A stretch of DNA of 43,622 nt from CAZOZP01 sp964584325 (GTDB taxonomy: Bacteria > Bacteroidota > Ignavibacteria > Ignavibacteriales > Melioribacteraceae): NCBI GenBank assembly GCA_964584325.1, contig CAZOZP010000029.1, positions 1-43,622 on the forward strand, given 5' to 3'. Under the pieces are notes generated by a model. It was not told where the DNA came from, made no database searches, and saw only the letters and a list, made by a program, of their open reading frames with translations. The translations under genes were made by a program, and so were the position numbers. Of this stretch, positions 34,384 through 43,488 are shown piece after piece (positions within the stretch are counted from its first letter, which is position 1; each line of letters starts with the position of its first letter).

Positions 34384-35916
34384 ATGAGTAAAAATGAAGA
34401 ATTTTTTAATCATATTGCTGAAGGATACAACTGCAAAGGAGAATCTTTAATACTTGGCTCGGCAATTCTTAATGGTGAAACTGTTTCAGGCTCTCATATC
34501 AAAATTCCGTTGAAAACCATAAACCGTCACGGACTGATTGCGGGTGCTACGGGTACCGGAAAGACAAAATCTCTGCAGGTGCTGGCAGAACAACTTTCAG
34601 AACAAAGCATCCCTGTTCTTCTGATGGATGTGAAGGGAGATCTTAGCGGCATTGCTATGCCCGGGGAAGAGAAGCCGTTTATTACCGAAAGGCTTGCGAA
34701 AATCGGATTGCAATTTAAACCACAGGGATACCCTGTTGAGTTGATGACAATTTCTTCTCAGAACGGGGTGCGGCTGAGAGCTACTGTTTCTGAATTCGGT
34801 CCTGTACTTTTTTCAAGGATATTAGATCTAAACGATACTCAAGCGGGAATTGTATCTATAATATTTAAGTACTGCGACGACGAAAAATTACCTCTTCTGG
34901 ATCTAAAAGATTTTAAGAAGGTTCTTCAATATATCACCGAAGAAGGGAAAGCGAAACTTGAAAAAGATTATGGAAGAATTTCAACAAGTTCAACCGGATT
35001 GATTTTAAGAAAAGTTATAGAATTGGAACAGCAGGGTGCGGATATGTTTTTCGGTGAGATGTCTTTTGATATCCGGGATCTTATGAGAGTTGATGAGAAT
35101 GGCCTTGGCTATATTAATATAATAAGGCTGACTGATATTCAGGATAAGCCGAAGCTTTTTTCAACATTTATGCTTTGTCTTCTTGCTGAGATTTATAACC
35201 AGATGCCTGAACAAGGTGATTCAGGAAAACCTGAACTGGTTATTTTTATTGATGAAGCACATCTTATTTTTAGTCAGGCAAATAAAACACTTCTTGAACA
35301 AATTGAGAATATTGTAAAACTGATTCGTTCTAAAGGTATAGGAGTGTATTTTATCACACAGAATCCTATGGATGTACCTTCGGGAATACTTGCGCAACTC
35401 GGACTCAAAATTCAGCATTCGTTAAGAGCTTTTACTGCCAACGACAGGAAAGCTATTAAAATGACTGCTGAGAACTATCCTTTATCCAAGTATTACAAAA
35501 CTGATGAAACTCTTACTTCATTAGGTATCGGAGAGGCCCTTGTTACAGCTTTGAATGAGAAGGGAGTACCTACTCCTCTTGCAGCAGTAATGATGCGGGC
35601 ACCTCAAAGCAGAATGGATATACTAAGCGATTCTGAAATATCTTCGCTTATTTCAAATTCAAAACTTGCAAAAAAATATAATTCGGAAATTGACAGGGAA
35701 AGTGCTTACGAAATTCTTAATAAGAAAATTGCTTCTGCAGAAATAAAAGAAGAATCGTCAAGAAAAGAAGACAGATATGAATATAGTATTCCGAAACCTG
35801 CCGGACGAATTCCCGCACAGAGACAGAGTACGGCTCAGAATCCAATAGTGAAAGTGGTTACAAGCGCCGCTTTTATCAGGGGTGTAATGGGAGTTTTAAA
35901 TAAAATATTGAGATAG
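34384..35916 (+). CDS. HerA/YjgR-type ATPase (DUF853)
   Basis: This 510-residue P-loop ATPase of the HerA/FtsK superfamily has Walker A GATGTGKTKS, LLMDVKGDLSG, Walker B VIFIDEAHLIF, the sensor region IGVYFITQNPMDVP, and LRAFTANDRKAIK. This order is that of the YjgR/DUF853 proteins, widespread cytosolic ATPases without an established role. The C-terminus is a charged linker followed by a short conserved hydrophobic tail (AAFIRGVMGVLNKIL). No NurA nuclease or other HerA partner is encoded nearby, so it is more likely the stand-alone YjgR type than a repair or defence HerA. Confidence 0.9.
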   Translation: MSKNEEFFNHIAEGYNCKGESLILGSAILNGETVSGSHIKIPLKTINRHGLIAGATGTGKTKSLQVLAEQLSEQSIPVLLMDVKGDLSGIAMPGEEKPFITERLAKIGLQFKPQGYPVELMTISSQNGVRLRATVSEFGPVLFSRILDLNDTQAGIVSIIFKYCDDEKLPLLDLKDFKKVLQYITEEGKAKLEKDYGRISTSSTGLILRKVIELEQQGADMFFGEMSFDIRDLMRVDENGLGYINIIRLTDIQDKPKLFSTFMLCLLAEIYNQMPEQGDSGKPELVIFIDEAHLIFSQANKTLLEQIENIVKLIRSKGIGVYFITQNPMDVPSGILAQLGLKIQHSLRAFTANDRKAIKMTAENYPLSKYYKTDETLTSLGIGEALVTALNEKGVPTPLAAVMMRAPQSRMDILSDSEISSLISNSKLAKKYNSEIDRESAYEILNKKIASAEIKEESSRKEDRYEYSIPKPAGRIPAQRQSTAQNPIVKVVTSAAFIRGVMGVLNKILR

Positions 35917-35972
35917 ATAAGCTGAAGACTTGATGAATTGGCGCAATATTTGTATAGTATTATTAGAATCTT

Positions 35973-36118
35973 GCGCTTAGTCAGGTTCTAGGGCTTCGGT
36001 GATCCGGAGTAACTGGCCGCGGGAAAAACCTAAAACAGTTCTTTGGAGGCTTTAATGGTTCGAAACTTAAAGGGGACATATAAGAAAAACTAAATGCGAA
36101 TTATATGTCCCCTTTTTT
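35973..36118 (+). ncRNA. Candidate structured RNA, class unknown
   Basis: The 355-bp gap between the ATPase and YgiQ-type genes contains no convincing ORF but dense secondary structure. TTGGCG (35938-35943), 17 nt, then TATTAG (35961-35966) could be a promoter. From about 35973 a long stem-loop is possible: GCG with CGC, GTCAG with CTGGC, and an apical CTTCGG-TGAT-CCGGAG (35994-36009). Then follow an A-rich single strand, a hairpin CTTTAA/TTAAAG with GTT-CGA-AAC on top, and a perfect terminator. It is GC-richer than its surroundings. I do not recognise SRP RNA, RNase P, tmRNA or a known riboswitch in it; a 6S-like RNA is conceivable but unproven. Confidence 0.45.
36069..36118 (+). terminator. 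Strong rho-independent terminator
   Basis: AAAGGGGACATATAA (36069-36083) pairs perfectly over 15 bp with TTATATGTCCCCTTT (36101-36115), with a 17-nt loop and a T run to 36118. It ends the candidate RNA and any read-through from the ATPase gene. Confidence 0.9.
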
Positions 36119-36271
36119 ATTGCACTGTCTTCTCTTCATAATTTGCCTGCCTTTTCTTATTTTTGGAATTAAGAATCATAAATGTTTTAGTTTCTCTATT
36201 AATAGATATTTTCCGGATACTTTTCTGAAGCATTTTCGGATTTTCAGATAAAAATTTCTTAAGGATTCCGT

Positions 36272-38005
36272 TTGTTTATTCCAACTACAAAAGAAGAATT
36301 TACCAAACTCGGCTGGGAGAAGGCGGATATTATTCTAATAACAGGCGATACATATATTGACAGTCCGTTTATAGGTTCTGCGGTAATAGGTCAGGTTCTG
36401 ATAAAGGCAGGCTACAGGGTCGGTATCATTGCTCAACCGGATATTGATTCAGATAAAGATATTTCGCGGTTGGGAGAACCTATGCTTTTTTGGGGTGTAA
36501 CCGGAGGGAATGTTGATTCTATGGTAGCCAATTATACTGCCCTAATGAAGAAACGCCGCTCAGATGATATGACTCCGGGCGGACTTAATAATAAAAGGCC
36601 GGATAGAGCGGTAATTCGTTACACTAATCTTATTAAGAAATATTTCAGAAATTCGGCACCTGTTGTACTTGGAGGAATTGAAGCGAGTTTAAGAAGGATT
36701 GCTCATTATGATTATTGGAGCGATTCAATAAGGCGTTCGGTGCTTTTAGATTCAAAAGCTGATATTCTTGTTTACGGTATGGCCGAAAAAACTGTTTTGG
36801 AAATGGCTGCGGCTTTGAAAAGCAGAAAAGAAATTAAGGATATCAGAGGTATATGCTATATTGCTGATTCTGTGAAGGATGGATACGAAATATTGCCTTC
36901 CTATGAAGAAGTATCATCTAATAAGGATGCCTTTTCAGAAATGTTTATGAAGTTTTATGTCAATAATGATCCTCTTACTGCAAGAGGACTTGTGCAGAAA
37001 TATGCCGGCAGGTATCTTGTTCATAATCCCCCTCAGTTAAATCCTTCTTCTGAAGAACTTAATCAATACTATGAAATAGATTACACAAGAGACGTTCATC
37101 CTTATTATAAAAAATTCGGGGATGTAAAGGCCCAGGATACTATAAAATTTTCTATTACAACCCACAGAGGATGTTACGGAGAATGCAGTTTCTGTGCTAT
37201 TGCCGTACATCAGGGAAGAACAGTTATAAGTCGCAGCGAAGATTCGATTCTCGGAGAAGCGGAAAGTTTTCTTGGGAATTCTTCGTTTAAAGGAATTATA
37301 ACTGATGCAGGCGGCCCAACGGCAAATATATACGGCTTTGAATGCAGGAAAAAAATTGAAAAAGGTGCTTGTCAGGATAAGAGTTGTGTCTTTCCGGATA
37401 CCTGCAAAGCTCTGAAACCGAATCATAAAAGGCAGATTGATCTTTTGGCAGGAATCAGGAAGATAAAGGGAATAAAGAAAGTTTTTGTTGCTTCGGGAAT
37501 AAGATACGATCTTATTGAAGGCGATAAAACTTGCGGAGATTCTTATATTTCTTGTATTGCGGAGCATCATGTTTCCGGACAGCTTAAGATTGCTCCTGAA
37601 CATATTAGTCCGAGGGTTACATCGCTTATGCAGAAACCTTCGGTGAAAGGACTTGATTCATTCAAAAAAAAATTTGAAGAGTATTCACTTAAAGCAGGGA
37701 AGAATCAGTTTCTTACATATTATTTAATTGCAGCGCATCCGGGGTGTTCGGAAAAGGAAATGGCTGAGCTGAAATCCTATACTTCTGATAAATTGAAGAT
37801 TAATCCGGAGCAGGTTCAGATTTTTACTCCAACCCCCTCAACAATTTCAAGTCTGATGTATTATACTGAAAAGAATCCCTTTTCGGGAAAGAAAATATTT
37901 GTGGAAAAAAGTCTGTCGGCAAAACAAAAACAGAAAGATATGCTTACAGAAAAAGTGCTGCAGTCTCCTAAAAAAAATTATAAAGGAAAACGGCAGTACC
38001 GCTGA
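36272..38005 (+). CDS. YgiQ family radical SAM protein
   Basis: This 577-residue protein has the YgiQ pattern: FIPTTKEEFTKLGW and DIILITGDTYIDSP at the N-terminus, GGIEASLRRIAHYDYW, then the radical SAM motif CYGECSFC (Cys301, 305, 308), and a Lys-rich tail KKNYKGKRQYR. The function of the family is unknown. The start is TTG at 36272, with AAGGA upstream; homologues begin at about this point. It ends in TGA, which shows that TGA is a stop in this genome. Confidence 0.92.
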   Translation: MFIPTTKEEFTKLGWEKADIILITGDTYIDSPFIGSAVIGQVLIKAGYRVGIIAQPDIDSDKDISRLGEPMLFWGVTGGNVDSMVANYTALMKKRRSDDMTPGGLNNKRPDRAVIRYTNLIKKYFRNSAPVVLGGIEASLRRIAHYDYWSDSIRRSVLLDSKADILVYGMAEKTVLEMAAALKSRKEIKDIRGICYIADSVKDGYEILPSYEEVSSNKDAFSEMFMKFYVNNDPLTARGLVQKYAGRYLVHNPPQLNPSSEELNQYYEIDYTRDVHPYYKKFGDVKAQDTIKFSITTHRGCYGECSFCAIAVHQGRTVISRSEDSILGEAESFLGNSSFKGIITDAGGPTANIYGFECRKKIEKGACQDKSCVFPDTCKALKPNHKRQIDLLAGIRKIKGIKKVFVASGIRYDLIEGDKTCGDSYISCIAEHHVSGQLKIAPEHISPRVTSLMQKPSVKGLDSFKKKFEEYSLKAGKNQFLTYYLIAAHPGCSEKEMAELKSYTSDKLKINPEQVQIFTPTPSTISSLMYYTEKNPFSGKKIFVEKSLSAKQKQKDMLTEKVLQSPKKNYKGKRQYR

Positions 38006-38084
38006 GGATAACCTCCGCTGTATTATAATGAAGAAAATCCGGTTGCCGGGTAATAATATAGATTGAATTTGGTCTGAACACATT

Positions 38085-38657
38085 ATGGATTTTACGGAAA
38101 TAATTCTGATTTCTTTCGGATTGGCGATGGATGCTTTTGCGGTATCATTAGCTTCAGGATGCAGCGGTCTCCTGGGCAAAAGAGCTACATTCAGACTGGC
38201 TTTTCATTTCGGATTGTTTCAGTTTTTTATGCCTGTTGCCGGCTGGTTTGCAGGTTCGAAGGTGGCTGTTTATGTTGCTGATATTGACCATTGGATTGCA
38301 TTTGCACTTCTGTCGTTTCTTGGCCTAAGAATGATAAGGAACGCAATAAGACCTGAAGAAGAGGAAAAGTGCGGTCAGGATCCTTCAAAAGGATTAAGTT
38401 TACTTTTGCTGTCGGTCGCAACATCGATTGATGCTTTTGCAGTCGGATTCAGCATTGCCATGCTTTCTTACGATATATGGATGCCGGCTGTAATAATAGG
38501 AATTATAACCGGTATTCTTTCGGTTATCGGTGTAAAAGCCGGAAAATCATTTAAAGGCATAAAACCGAAGTATCTTGAAATTACAGGGGGAGTGTTTTTG
38601 ATTATTATCGGCCTCAAGATTTTGATTGAACATTTAGGAATTTTATTAAGGATATAA
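38085..38657 (+). CDS. mntP: Manganese efflux pump MntP
   Basis: MntP exports Mn(II) across the inner membrane. The 190-residue protein has six hydrophobic segments and the two family signatures, FGLAMDAFAVSLA in the first and VATSIDAFAVGFS in the fourth helix, whose aspartates are essential in E. coli MntP. The 79-bp upstream gap shows no yybP-ykoY-type manganese riboswitch. The RlmI-like gene follows without a gap. Confidence 0.95.
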   Translation: MDFTEIILISFGLAMDAFAVSLASGCSGLLGKRATFRLAFHFGLFQFFMPVAGWFAGSKVAVYVADIDHWIAFALLSFLGLRMIRNAIRPEEEEKCGQDPSKGLSLLLLSVATSIDAFAVGFSIAMLSYDIWMPAVIIGIITGILSVIGVKAGKSFKGIKPKYLEITGGVFLIIIGLKILIEHLGILLRI

Positions 38658-39845
38658 ATGAAAGCGGTTTGGATTAAAAACGGCAGAGAAAAATCTGTTT
38701 TAAGAAAACATCCGTGGATTTTTTCCGGAGCTGTTAAAAAGGTTTCAGGTAATCCGGAAAACGGAGATTTAGTTGAAATTCTAAATTCAAAAGACAGCAG
38801 GTTAGGGATTGGTTTTTTTTCCGGGAAATCGCAGATTACTGTAAGAATGCTGTGCTTTGATAATGAAAATCTTGAAAAGGATTTTCTTCAAAAGCGGATT
38901 AGAACTGCGGTAGAATTGCGTACAGGTCTTTCTGAATATAATACTGAAGGCGGTGTCAGGCTCGTTTTTTCGGAATCCGATAATTTGCCCGGACTAATTG
39001 CAGACAAATACGCTAATCTGGTTGTGCTTCAGTTTCTTACTGCGGGTATGGATTTGCGCAGAGAAGAAATTGCCGGAGTGTTTTCGGAAATATTTCCGGA
39101 TGCAGTCATCTATGAACGCTCGGATTCTGATTCCAGGGGCAAGGAGGGCTTAAAGCCTGCAACAGGATTTATCAAAGGCAGTTTAGATTTTCCTCTTGTA
39201 GAGATAATCGAAAACGGAATAAAAATTTTGGTTGATTATCAAAGCGGACATAAAACAGGTTTCTATCTCGACCAGTCTTCAAACCGTAAAAAACTTTCTG
39301 AATACTCAAAGGGTAGAACAATATTAAACTGCTTTTCATATTCCGGTGGATTCGGTCTCGCAGCCCTGAAGGGAGGAGCAGAAATAGTAGTAAATGCAGA
39401 CAGCAGTAAGCCGGCACTGGATTTAGCAGATAAGAATTTTATTGGTAACGGGTTTGAGAAAAACAGATATGAACTTTGTCGTGAAGATGTTTTTGCACTT
39501 TTGAGGAAATATTCCGCTGAAGGAAGAAAGTTTGATATAGTAATTCTTGATCCACCGAAATTTGCAGATTCAGCACATTCGGTAAACAAAGCAGCCCGCG
39601 GATATAAAGACATAGCAATGCTCGCATTCAAAATTCTGAATCCGGGTGGATATTTGTTCAATTTTTCATGTTCCGGACATATAAGTGCCGAATTGTTTCA
39701 AAAGATTACTGCAGATGCAGCATTGGATGCCGGCAGGAACGCGCAGATTGTTGAATATATGACTCAGGCTGCGGATCATCCGGTATCGCTGAATTTCCCC
39801 GAAGCCCTTTATCTCAAAGGTCTTGTTTGCAGAGTAATAAATTAA
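38658..39845 (+). CDS. rlmI: RlmI-type 23S rRNA m5C methyltransferase
   Basis: This 395-residue protein has an N-terminal PUA domain (LRKHPWIFSGAVKKV, GIGFFSGKSQITVRML), the EEHEE-type middle part, and a class I methyltransferase domain with LNCFSYSGGFGLAA, NADSSKPALDLADKN, LDPPKFADS and FSCSGHI. Families of this type methylate C1962 of 23S rRNA. Its ATG directly follows the mntP stop. Confidence 0.93.
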   Translation: MKAVWIKNGREKSVLRKHPWIFSGAVKKVSGNPENGDLVEILNSKDSRLGIGFFSGKSQITVRMLCFDNENLEKDFLQKRIRTAVELRTGLSEYNTEGGVRLVFSESDNLPGLIADKYANLVVLQFLTAGMDLRREEIAGVFSEIFPDAVIYERSDSDSRGKEGLKPATGFIKGSLDFPLVEIIENGIKILVDYQSGHKTGFYLDQSSNRKKLSEYSKGRTILNCFSYSGGFGLAALKGGAEIVVNADSSKPALDLADKNFIGNGFEKNRYELCREDVFALLRKYSAEGRKFDIVILDPPKFADSAHSVNKAARGYKDIAMLAFKILNPGGYLFNFSCSGHISAELFQKITADAALDAGRNAQIVEYMTQAADHPVSLNFPEALYLKGLVCRVIN

Positions 39846-39864
39846 TATTGTAATTGGAGTTAAA

Positions 39865-40884
39865 ATGAACCGGTTTTATTTGTTTTGTATTGTTTCATTA
39901 TTTTTGTTTTTTGTTGTTTCCTGCGATAGCACAGAACCTGTTTCTCACAGCCGGCTAAAAGCAGTTATGTTTGCCCGGGGCACTACTTATGAAGATAAGG
40001 CATTTTTGCAGAATTGTAAGACAGGTATGGATAGAGCAATTAATGCATTCAATATATACTGCGATTACAGAATTTACGCCACAGATACTAATTATACTGA
40101 ATTGGTTGATGCTGCTGCGGTGGATAACGATTTGATTATCGGGATAGGTTATATGTGGACTGAAGCAATATTTGAAGCCGCAGGAAAATATCCTGATAAG
40201 AAATTCATTCTTGTTGATGCAGAATTATCAGCTCCGGTTAATAATGCCGTTAGCATATTATTCGATGTTGATGAAGCTGCATATCCTCTCGGATTTCTTT
40301 CGGCCTGGTGGGCGGATTCAAGAAATGACGGAACCCCGGCAGTCGGGTATGTCGGCGCGGTTGATATTCCTCAAATAATGCTCTTCACAGAACCATTCAT
40401 TAATGGTGTAAACAGATATAATGAAAAATATTCGGCTTCAGTAACAGCATACGGCAATTATGCCGGTACATTTTTCAGTAAAGAAGCAGGCGAACGAATT
40501 GCGGACAGTATTATTACACTCGGTGCAGATGTAATTTTCGGCGTTGGAAGCGAAACAGGTCAGGGCGCACTGGATAAGGCGATGGAAAGAGGTAAGGCAG
40601 GTATAGGCGTTGATGTCGATCAATATTATTCTGATCCGGAAGTTTCATCAATTCTAATATCTTCTGCAATGAAAAGATTGGATAATGCTATTTATACAAT
40701 CGTTGAATCCGCCTCTAAAAATAGTTTTCCCGGAGGAACAATTTATAGAGGAAACCTAAGAAATAACGGAGTTGCAACTGCTCCGTATCATAATTTTGAA
40801 AGTCTGATTCCCGACAGCATCAAAGCTGAAGTTGAACAGATTAAGGCAGGTATCATTTCAGGCGAAATTTATACATCAGAATAG
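39865..40884 (+). CDS. BMP-family (PnrA-like) substrate-binding lipoprotein
   Basis: A 339-residue lipoprotein with lipobox FFVVSC (Cys20). It has the periplasmic-binding-protein fold of the basic membrane protein family, which binds purine nucleosides in Treponema PnrA: NDLIIGIGYMWTEA, YPDKKFILVDAE, YPLGFLSAWWA and GADVIFGVGSETGQGA. No ABC permease or ATPase is nearby, so it is an orphan binding protein or works with a transporter elsewhere. It starts 19 bp behind rlmI. Confidence 0.88.
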   Translation: MNRFYLFCIVSLFLFFVVSCDSTEPVSHSRLKAVMFARGTTYEDKAFLQNCKTGMDRAINAFNIYCDYRIYATDTNYTELVDAAAVDNDLIIGIGYMWTEAIFEAAGKYPDKKFILVDAELSAPVNNAVSILFDVDEAAYPLGFLSAWWADSRNDGTPAVGYVGAVDIPQIMLFTEPFINGVNRYNEKYSASVTAYGNYAGTFFSKEAGERIADSIITLGADVIFGVGSETGQGALDKAMERGKAGIGVDVDQYYSDPEVSSILISSAMKRLDNAIYTIVESASKNSFPGGTIYRGNLRNNGVATAPYHNFESLIPDSIKAEVEQIKAGIISGEIYTSE

Positions 40885-40903
40885 ATAGTGCGTTTGCGGT
40901 ATC

Positions 40904-41209
40904 TCACGCTGCATATAATAATTGCTTAGTTTCTTCAATACTTTCAATCAAATATGGATTTGATAAGGAGTTTTCCGTAATTAAATCAATTCTTCTGGAG
41001 AACAATTCTTCAAGTTTTTGATGTAAAAGAAAATAATTATCTGTGTATTTTTCTATCGAAATATTTTTAAATGAAACTAGTATATCGAGATCACTATTTT
41101 CTCTGAAGTTCTTTGTCACTGCCGAACCAAAAATGTGCAAAGACTTTACATCACACATTTCACACACTTCTTTCAGCTCTTGTAATTTTTCCAGAATGAA
41201 CTTTTGCAT
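40904..41209 (-). CDS. MNT-type minimal nucleotidyltransferase
   Basis: This 101-residue protein has the signature of minimal nucleotidyltransferases: HIFGSAVTKNF, then SDLDILVSF (GSx10DxD) and a third acidic residue in RRIDLIT. Such proteins usually act as antitoxins that AMPylate a HEPN toxin. A start at 41209 is supported by AAGGA 6 nt upstream. No HEPN gene lies next to it on either side, so here it is an orphan. It converges with the BMP-type gene. Confidence 0.88.
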   Translation of the reverse strand: MQKFILEKLQELKEVCEMCDVKSLHIFGSAVTKNFRENSDLDILVSFKNISIEKYTDNYFLLHQKLEELFSRRIDLITENSLSNPYLIESIEETKQLLYAA

Positions 41210-41394
41210 TTATTTTCCTTTTTTCAAAGATAGTATTTGATTTATTGTCAATCAAGCAATTACTTGGTCTTTCGTGCATTTGCCTGTCCCTAACCAAAAA
41301 ATAAGTAAATCGAATTTTATTTAATTAATATTGAAAATATTCTGTAATTTAATAGAGATGAAATGTAACAACTGTATATAGGGATATATGAATA

Positions 41395-42258
41395 ATGGGT
41401 AATCAAAATCCTGAACAAATTGCAAGAGATAATATCGATAAGCAATTGGCTGCTTGTGGTTGGATTATCCAAAAGTATAAAGATAAAAATGTAAGTGCGG
41501 GTCTTGGTGTAGCAATTACTGAATATCCTACTGAAACAGGTCCGGCAGATTATGCACTTTTTGTTGAAGGGGAACCGGTAGGAATTATTGAAGCAAAGCG
41601 TGAGGAAGAAGGCTATAGAATTACTATTCACGAAGAACAAGCTGAAGAATACGCATTTGCAAAACTTAAATATCTGAATAATGAAAAACTTCCTTTTGTC
41701 TATTTAAGTACCGGTGAAGTAACTACTTTTACCGATTATCGCGACCCCAAACCGCGGGGGCGTAATGTATTTGCTTTTCACAGACCCGAAACATTAAGAA
41801 ATTGGCTAAAGAAAACAAAATCGGTTCGTTCTTCATTGCAAGATTTATGCGATTTGCCGGAAGAAGGATTAAGAGATTGTCAAATTAATGCAATTACAAA
41901 CCTTGAAAAGTCATTCAGAGAAAACAAACCAAGAGCATTAATACAAATGGCGACAGGTTCGGGTAAAACCTTTACAGCCATAACTTCGGTTTATCGGTTG
42001 CTAAAACTCAAAGACGATAACAACAACAATGTTGTAAGACGCATTTTATTTCTGGTTGACACTAAAAACCTTGGTGAACAAGCCGAACAGGAATTTATGA
42101 GCTATCTGCCGAATGACGACAATCGCAAGTTCACTGAACTCTATGGTGTTCATCGAATGAAGTCAAAACATATTCCTGACGATAACCACGTTTACATCAG
42201 CACTATTCAACGCTTATATGCCGTATTGAAAGGACAAGACCTTGATGAAAACTGCTGA
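41395..42258 (+). pseudogene. hsdR: Type I restriction enzyme R subunit, truncated remnant
   Basis: The 287 residues correspond to the N-terminal third of HsdR. The nuclease domain shows PADYALFVEGEPVGIIEAKRE (PD-ExK type), and the helicase start has QMATGSGKTFTA with LFLVDTKNLGEQAEQEF and the segment HVYISTIQRLYAVLKGQDLDE. Full-length HsdR has 800-1100 residues, so the DEAH box, the rest of the translocase and the C-terminus are missing. After LDEN the frame meets TGA, while the next frame continues TAEEEIN for a few codons, suggesting a frameshift or deletion joint around 42244-42260. No hsdM or hsdS is present. It is likely a non-functional remnant. Confidence 0.85.
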
Positions 42259-42302
42259 AGAGGAAATAAATAACTATATAAAAATAATTAATCTAATGCT
42301 CA

Positions 42303-42689
42303 ATGAATGAATCAATAATTCAATTAACCCCCGGGTTACTGGAACTTATTAGTAATACTGATTCCGGTATTACTCCCTTTAGGCGTGAAATATTTATATT
42401 GGAAATTGTTGTTGCCGGTACAAGTTATTGCAATGAAATAGAAAAGGCAGAGCCTTTGATTATTTCTGAAAAAGTTTTAACCATGAAACGTGAACCAAAT
42501 AATGAATTCGATAAGTTTGCAATTGCATTGTATTGCGATAGTATAAGAATTGGTTATGTACCGGCAAGCATGAATCTTGTGTGCTCAAGACTGATGGATG
42601 CCGGTAAATTGTTCTTTTGCAGAGTGGTTTCAAAAAAATGGAAAAATGATTGGCTGAAAATAAAAGCCAATATTTATATGGTAGAGTAA
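42303..42689 (+). CDS. Stand-alone HIRAN-domain protein
   Basis: This 128-residue protein contains a HIRAN domain: VVAGTSYCN, LTMKREPNNEFDKFAIAL, then RIGYVPASMN and DAGKLFFCRVVSKK. The HIRAN fold binds DNA 3' ends in Rad5/HLTF, and small stand-alone versions are common in bacteria, often near mobile or restriction genes. It begins 44 bp after the HsdR remnant and is the only intact gene of that small island apart from the MNT protein. Its role is not known. Confidence 0.85.
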   Translation: MNESIIQLTPGLLELISNTDSGITPFRREIFILEIVVAGTSYCNEIEKAEPLIISEKVLTMKREPNNEFDKFAIALYCDSIRIGYVPASMNLVCSRLMDAGKLFFCRVVSKKWKNDWLKIKANIYMVE

Positions 42690-42726
42690 CAAATAATTGC
42701 TGCCTGCTATGGCAAAAAATAAATAG

Positions 42727-43218
42727 CTATTTGCGTTTTGATTTTCTGAAATCCCACGGTGCCATGGGATTTTTATCTGACCACAATCCGACTCTGTTGT
42801 TTCTCGCTTTTATTTCGAGATTGGCAAGAACCTGATCGTCAGAGTATTTTTTGAAGTGCCATGCAAATCCGTTTTCAACAAGTGCTTTATTAAGGCTTTT
42901 TCCTTCAACGGTAACATCACCTAAAATTCTTCCGTATCTGTCTTTTCCGGAAACAGCAACAGTAACAGTTTTACCGTAAACCATATCTGAAGTGAATTGC
43001 TTTGCTTTTTGTCCGAATGCCTGTTTCTTTTCCGGACAATCAATTCCGTTAAGTCTCACTTTTACGGATTCTCTCCCGATAAGAAGTTCTATTGTATCTC
43101 CGTCTGTAACACCGATAACTTTACCGGAAATATCCTTTCTCTTGTTTTCCCCGGCAGTGAAAGGAAGTGACGCAATTATTAAAAGAATGAGTATTTTAAC
43201 AGCAAAATTCTTCAGCAT
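42727..43218 (-). CDS. Secreted thermonuclease-family (SNase-like) protein
   Basis: This 163-residue staphylococcal-nuclease-fold protein has a signal peptide (VKILILLIIASLPF). The active-site motifs are GVTDGDTIEL, VRLNGIDCPEKKQAFG and KDRYGRILGDV, which supply the two catalytic arginines and the acidic residues, so it should be an active extracytoplasmic nuclease. The start at 43218 is preferred because AGGA lies 5 nt upstream; an in-frame ATG at 43236 exists. It converges with the HIRAN gene over 37 bp. Confidence 0.9.
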   Translation of the reverse strand: MLKNFAVKILILLIIASLPFTAGENKRKDISGKVIGVTDGDTIELLIGRESVKVRLNGIDCPEKKQAFGQKAKQFTSDMVYGKTVTVAVSGKDRYGRILGDVTVEGKSLNKALVENGFAWHFKKYSDDQVLANLEIKARNNRVGLWSDKNPMAPWDFRKSKRK

Positions 43219-43350
43219 TGTGTTCCTGTATAACAAGATTAGTTTGATCGGTTTAATTATCGAAGATAAGAAATATATGTTTAGGTGCAGAGTTAATTAT
43301 TAATGCCGCTCCGGTGATTTAAGGCTCCCGAAGAATCGTGATGCGTGAAG

Positions 43351-43392
43351 CGTAACGCGTGACAAGTAACAGGGTAACAGAGTAACGCGTGA
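43351..43392. repeat. Direct repeat GTAACGCGTGAC, two copies
   Basis: GTAACGCGTGAC occurs at 43351-43362 and again at 43381-43392, embedded in related GTAACAG/GTGA words (for example AAGTAACAGGGTAACAGA between them). It is simple repetitive sequence without coding capacity. Confidence 0.65.
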
Positions 43393-43475
43393 CAGAGTTG
43401 AGGGAGTTTAAGAATTTTACCGCCGGGAAACGTGAAACTTGATGAGAAAAGGATTTTGCTAATACAGATGAATCA

Positions 43476-43488
43476 GCACCGTAGGTGC
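43476..43488. repeat. Short perfect hairpin GCACC-GTA-GGTGC
   Basis: A 5-bp GC-rich stem with a GTA loop lies in AT-rich surroundings and is followed by GGAATCTTAGTAACAA. It looks like the core of an interspersed palindromic element. Confidence 0.45.

Noticed and set aside
34384..35916. HerA-type defence or repair system
   Set aside because: The protein matches the YjgR/DUF853 type, and no NurA, SIR2 or DUF4297 partner lies nearby.
36045..36070. tRNA-like T-arm (GGTTCGAAAC) suggesting a tRNA or tmRNA end
   Set aside because: No acceptor stem, D-arm or anticodon arm can be formed around it, and no CCA or tmRNA features follow.
38006..38084. Manganese riboswitch upstream of mntP
   Set aside because: The gap is only 79 bp and shows none of the conserved loops of the yybP-ykoY family.
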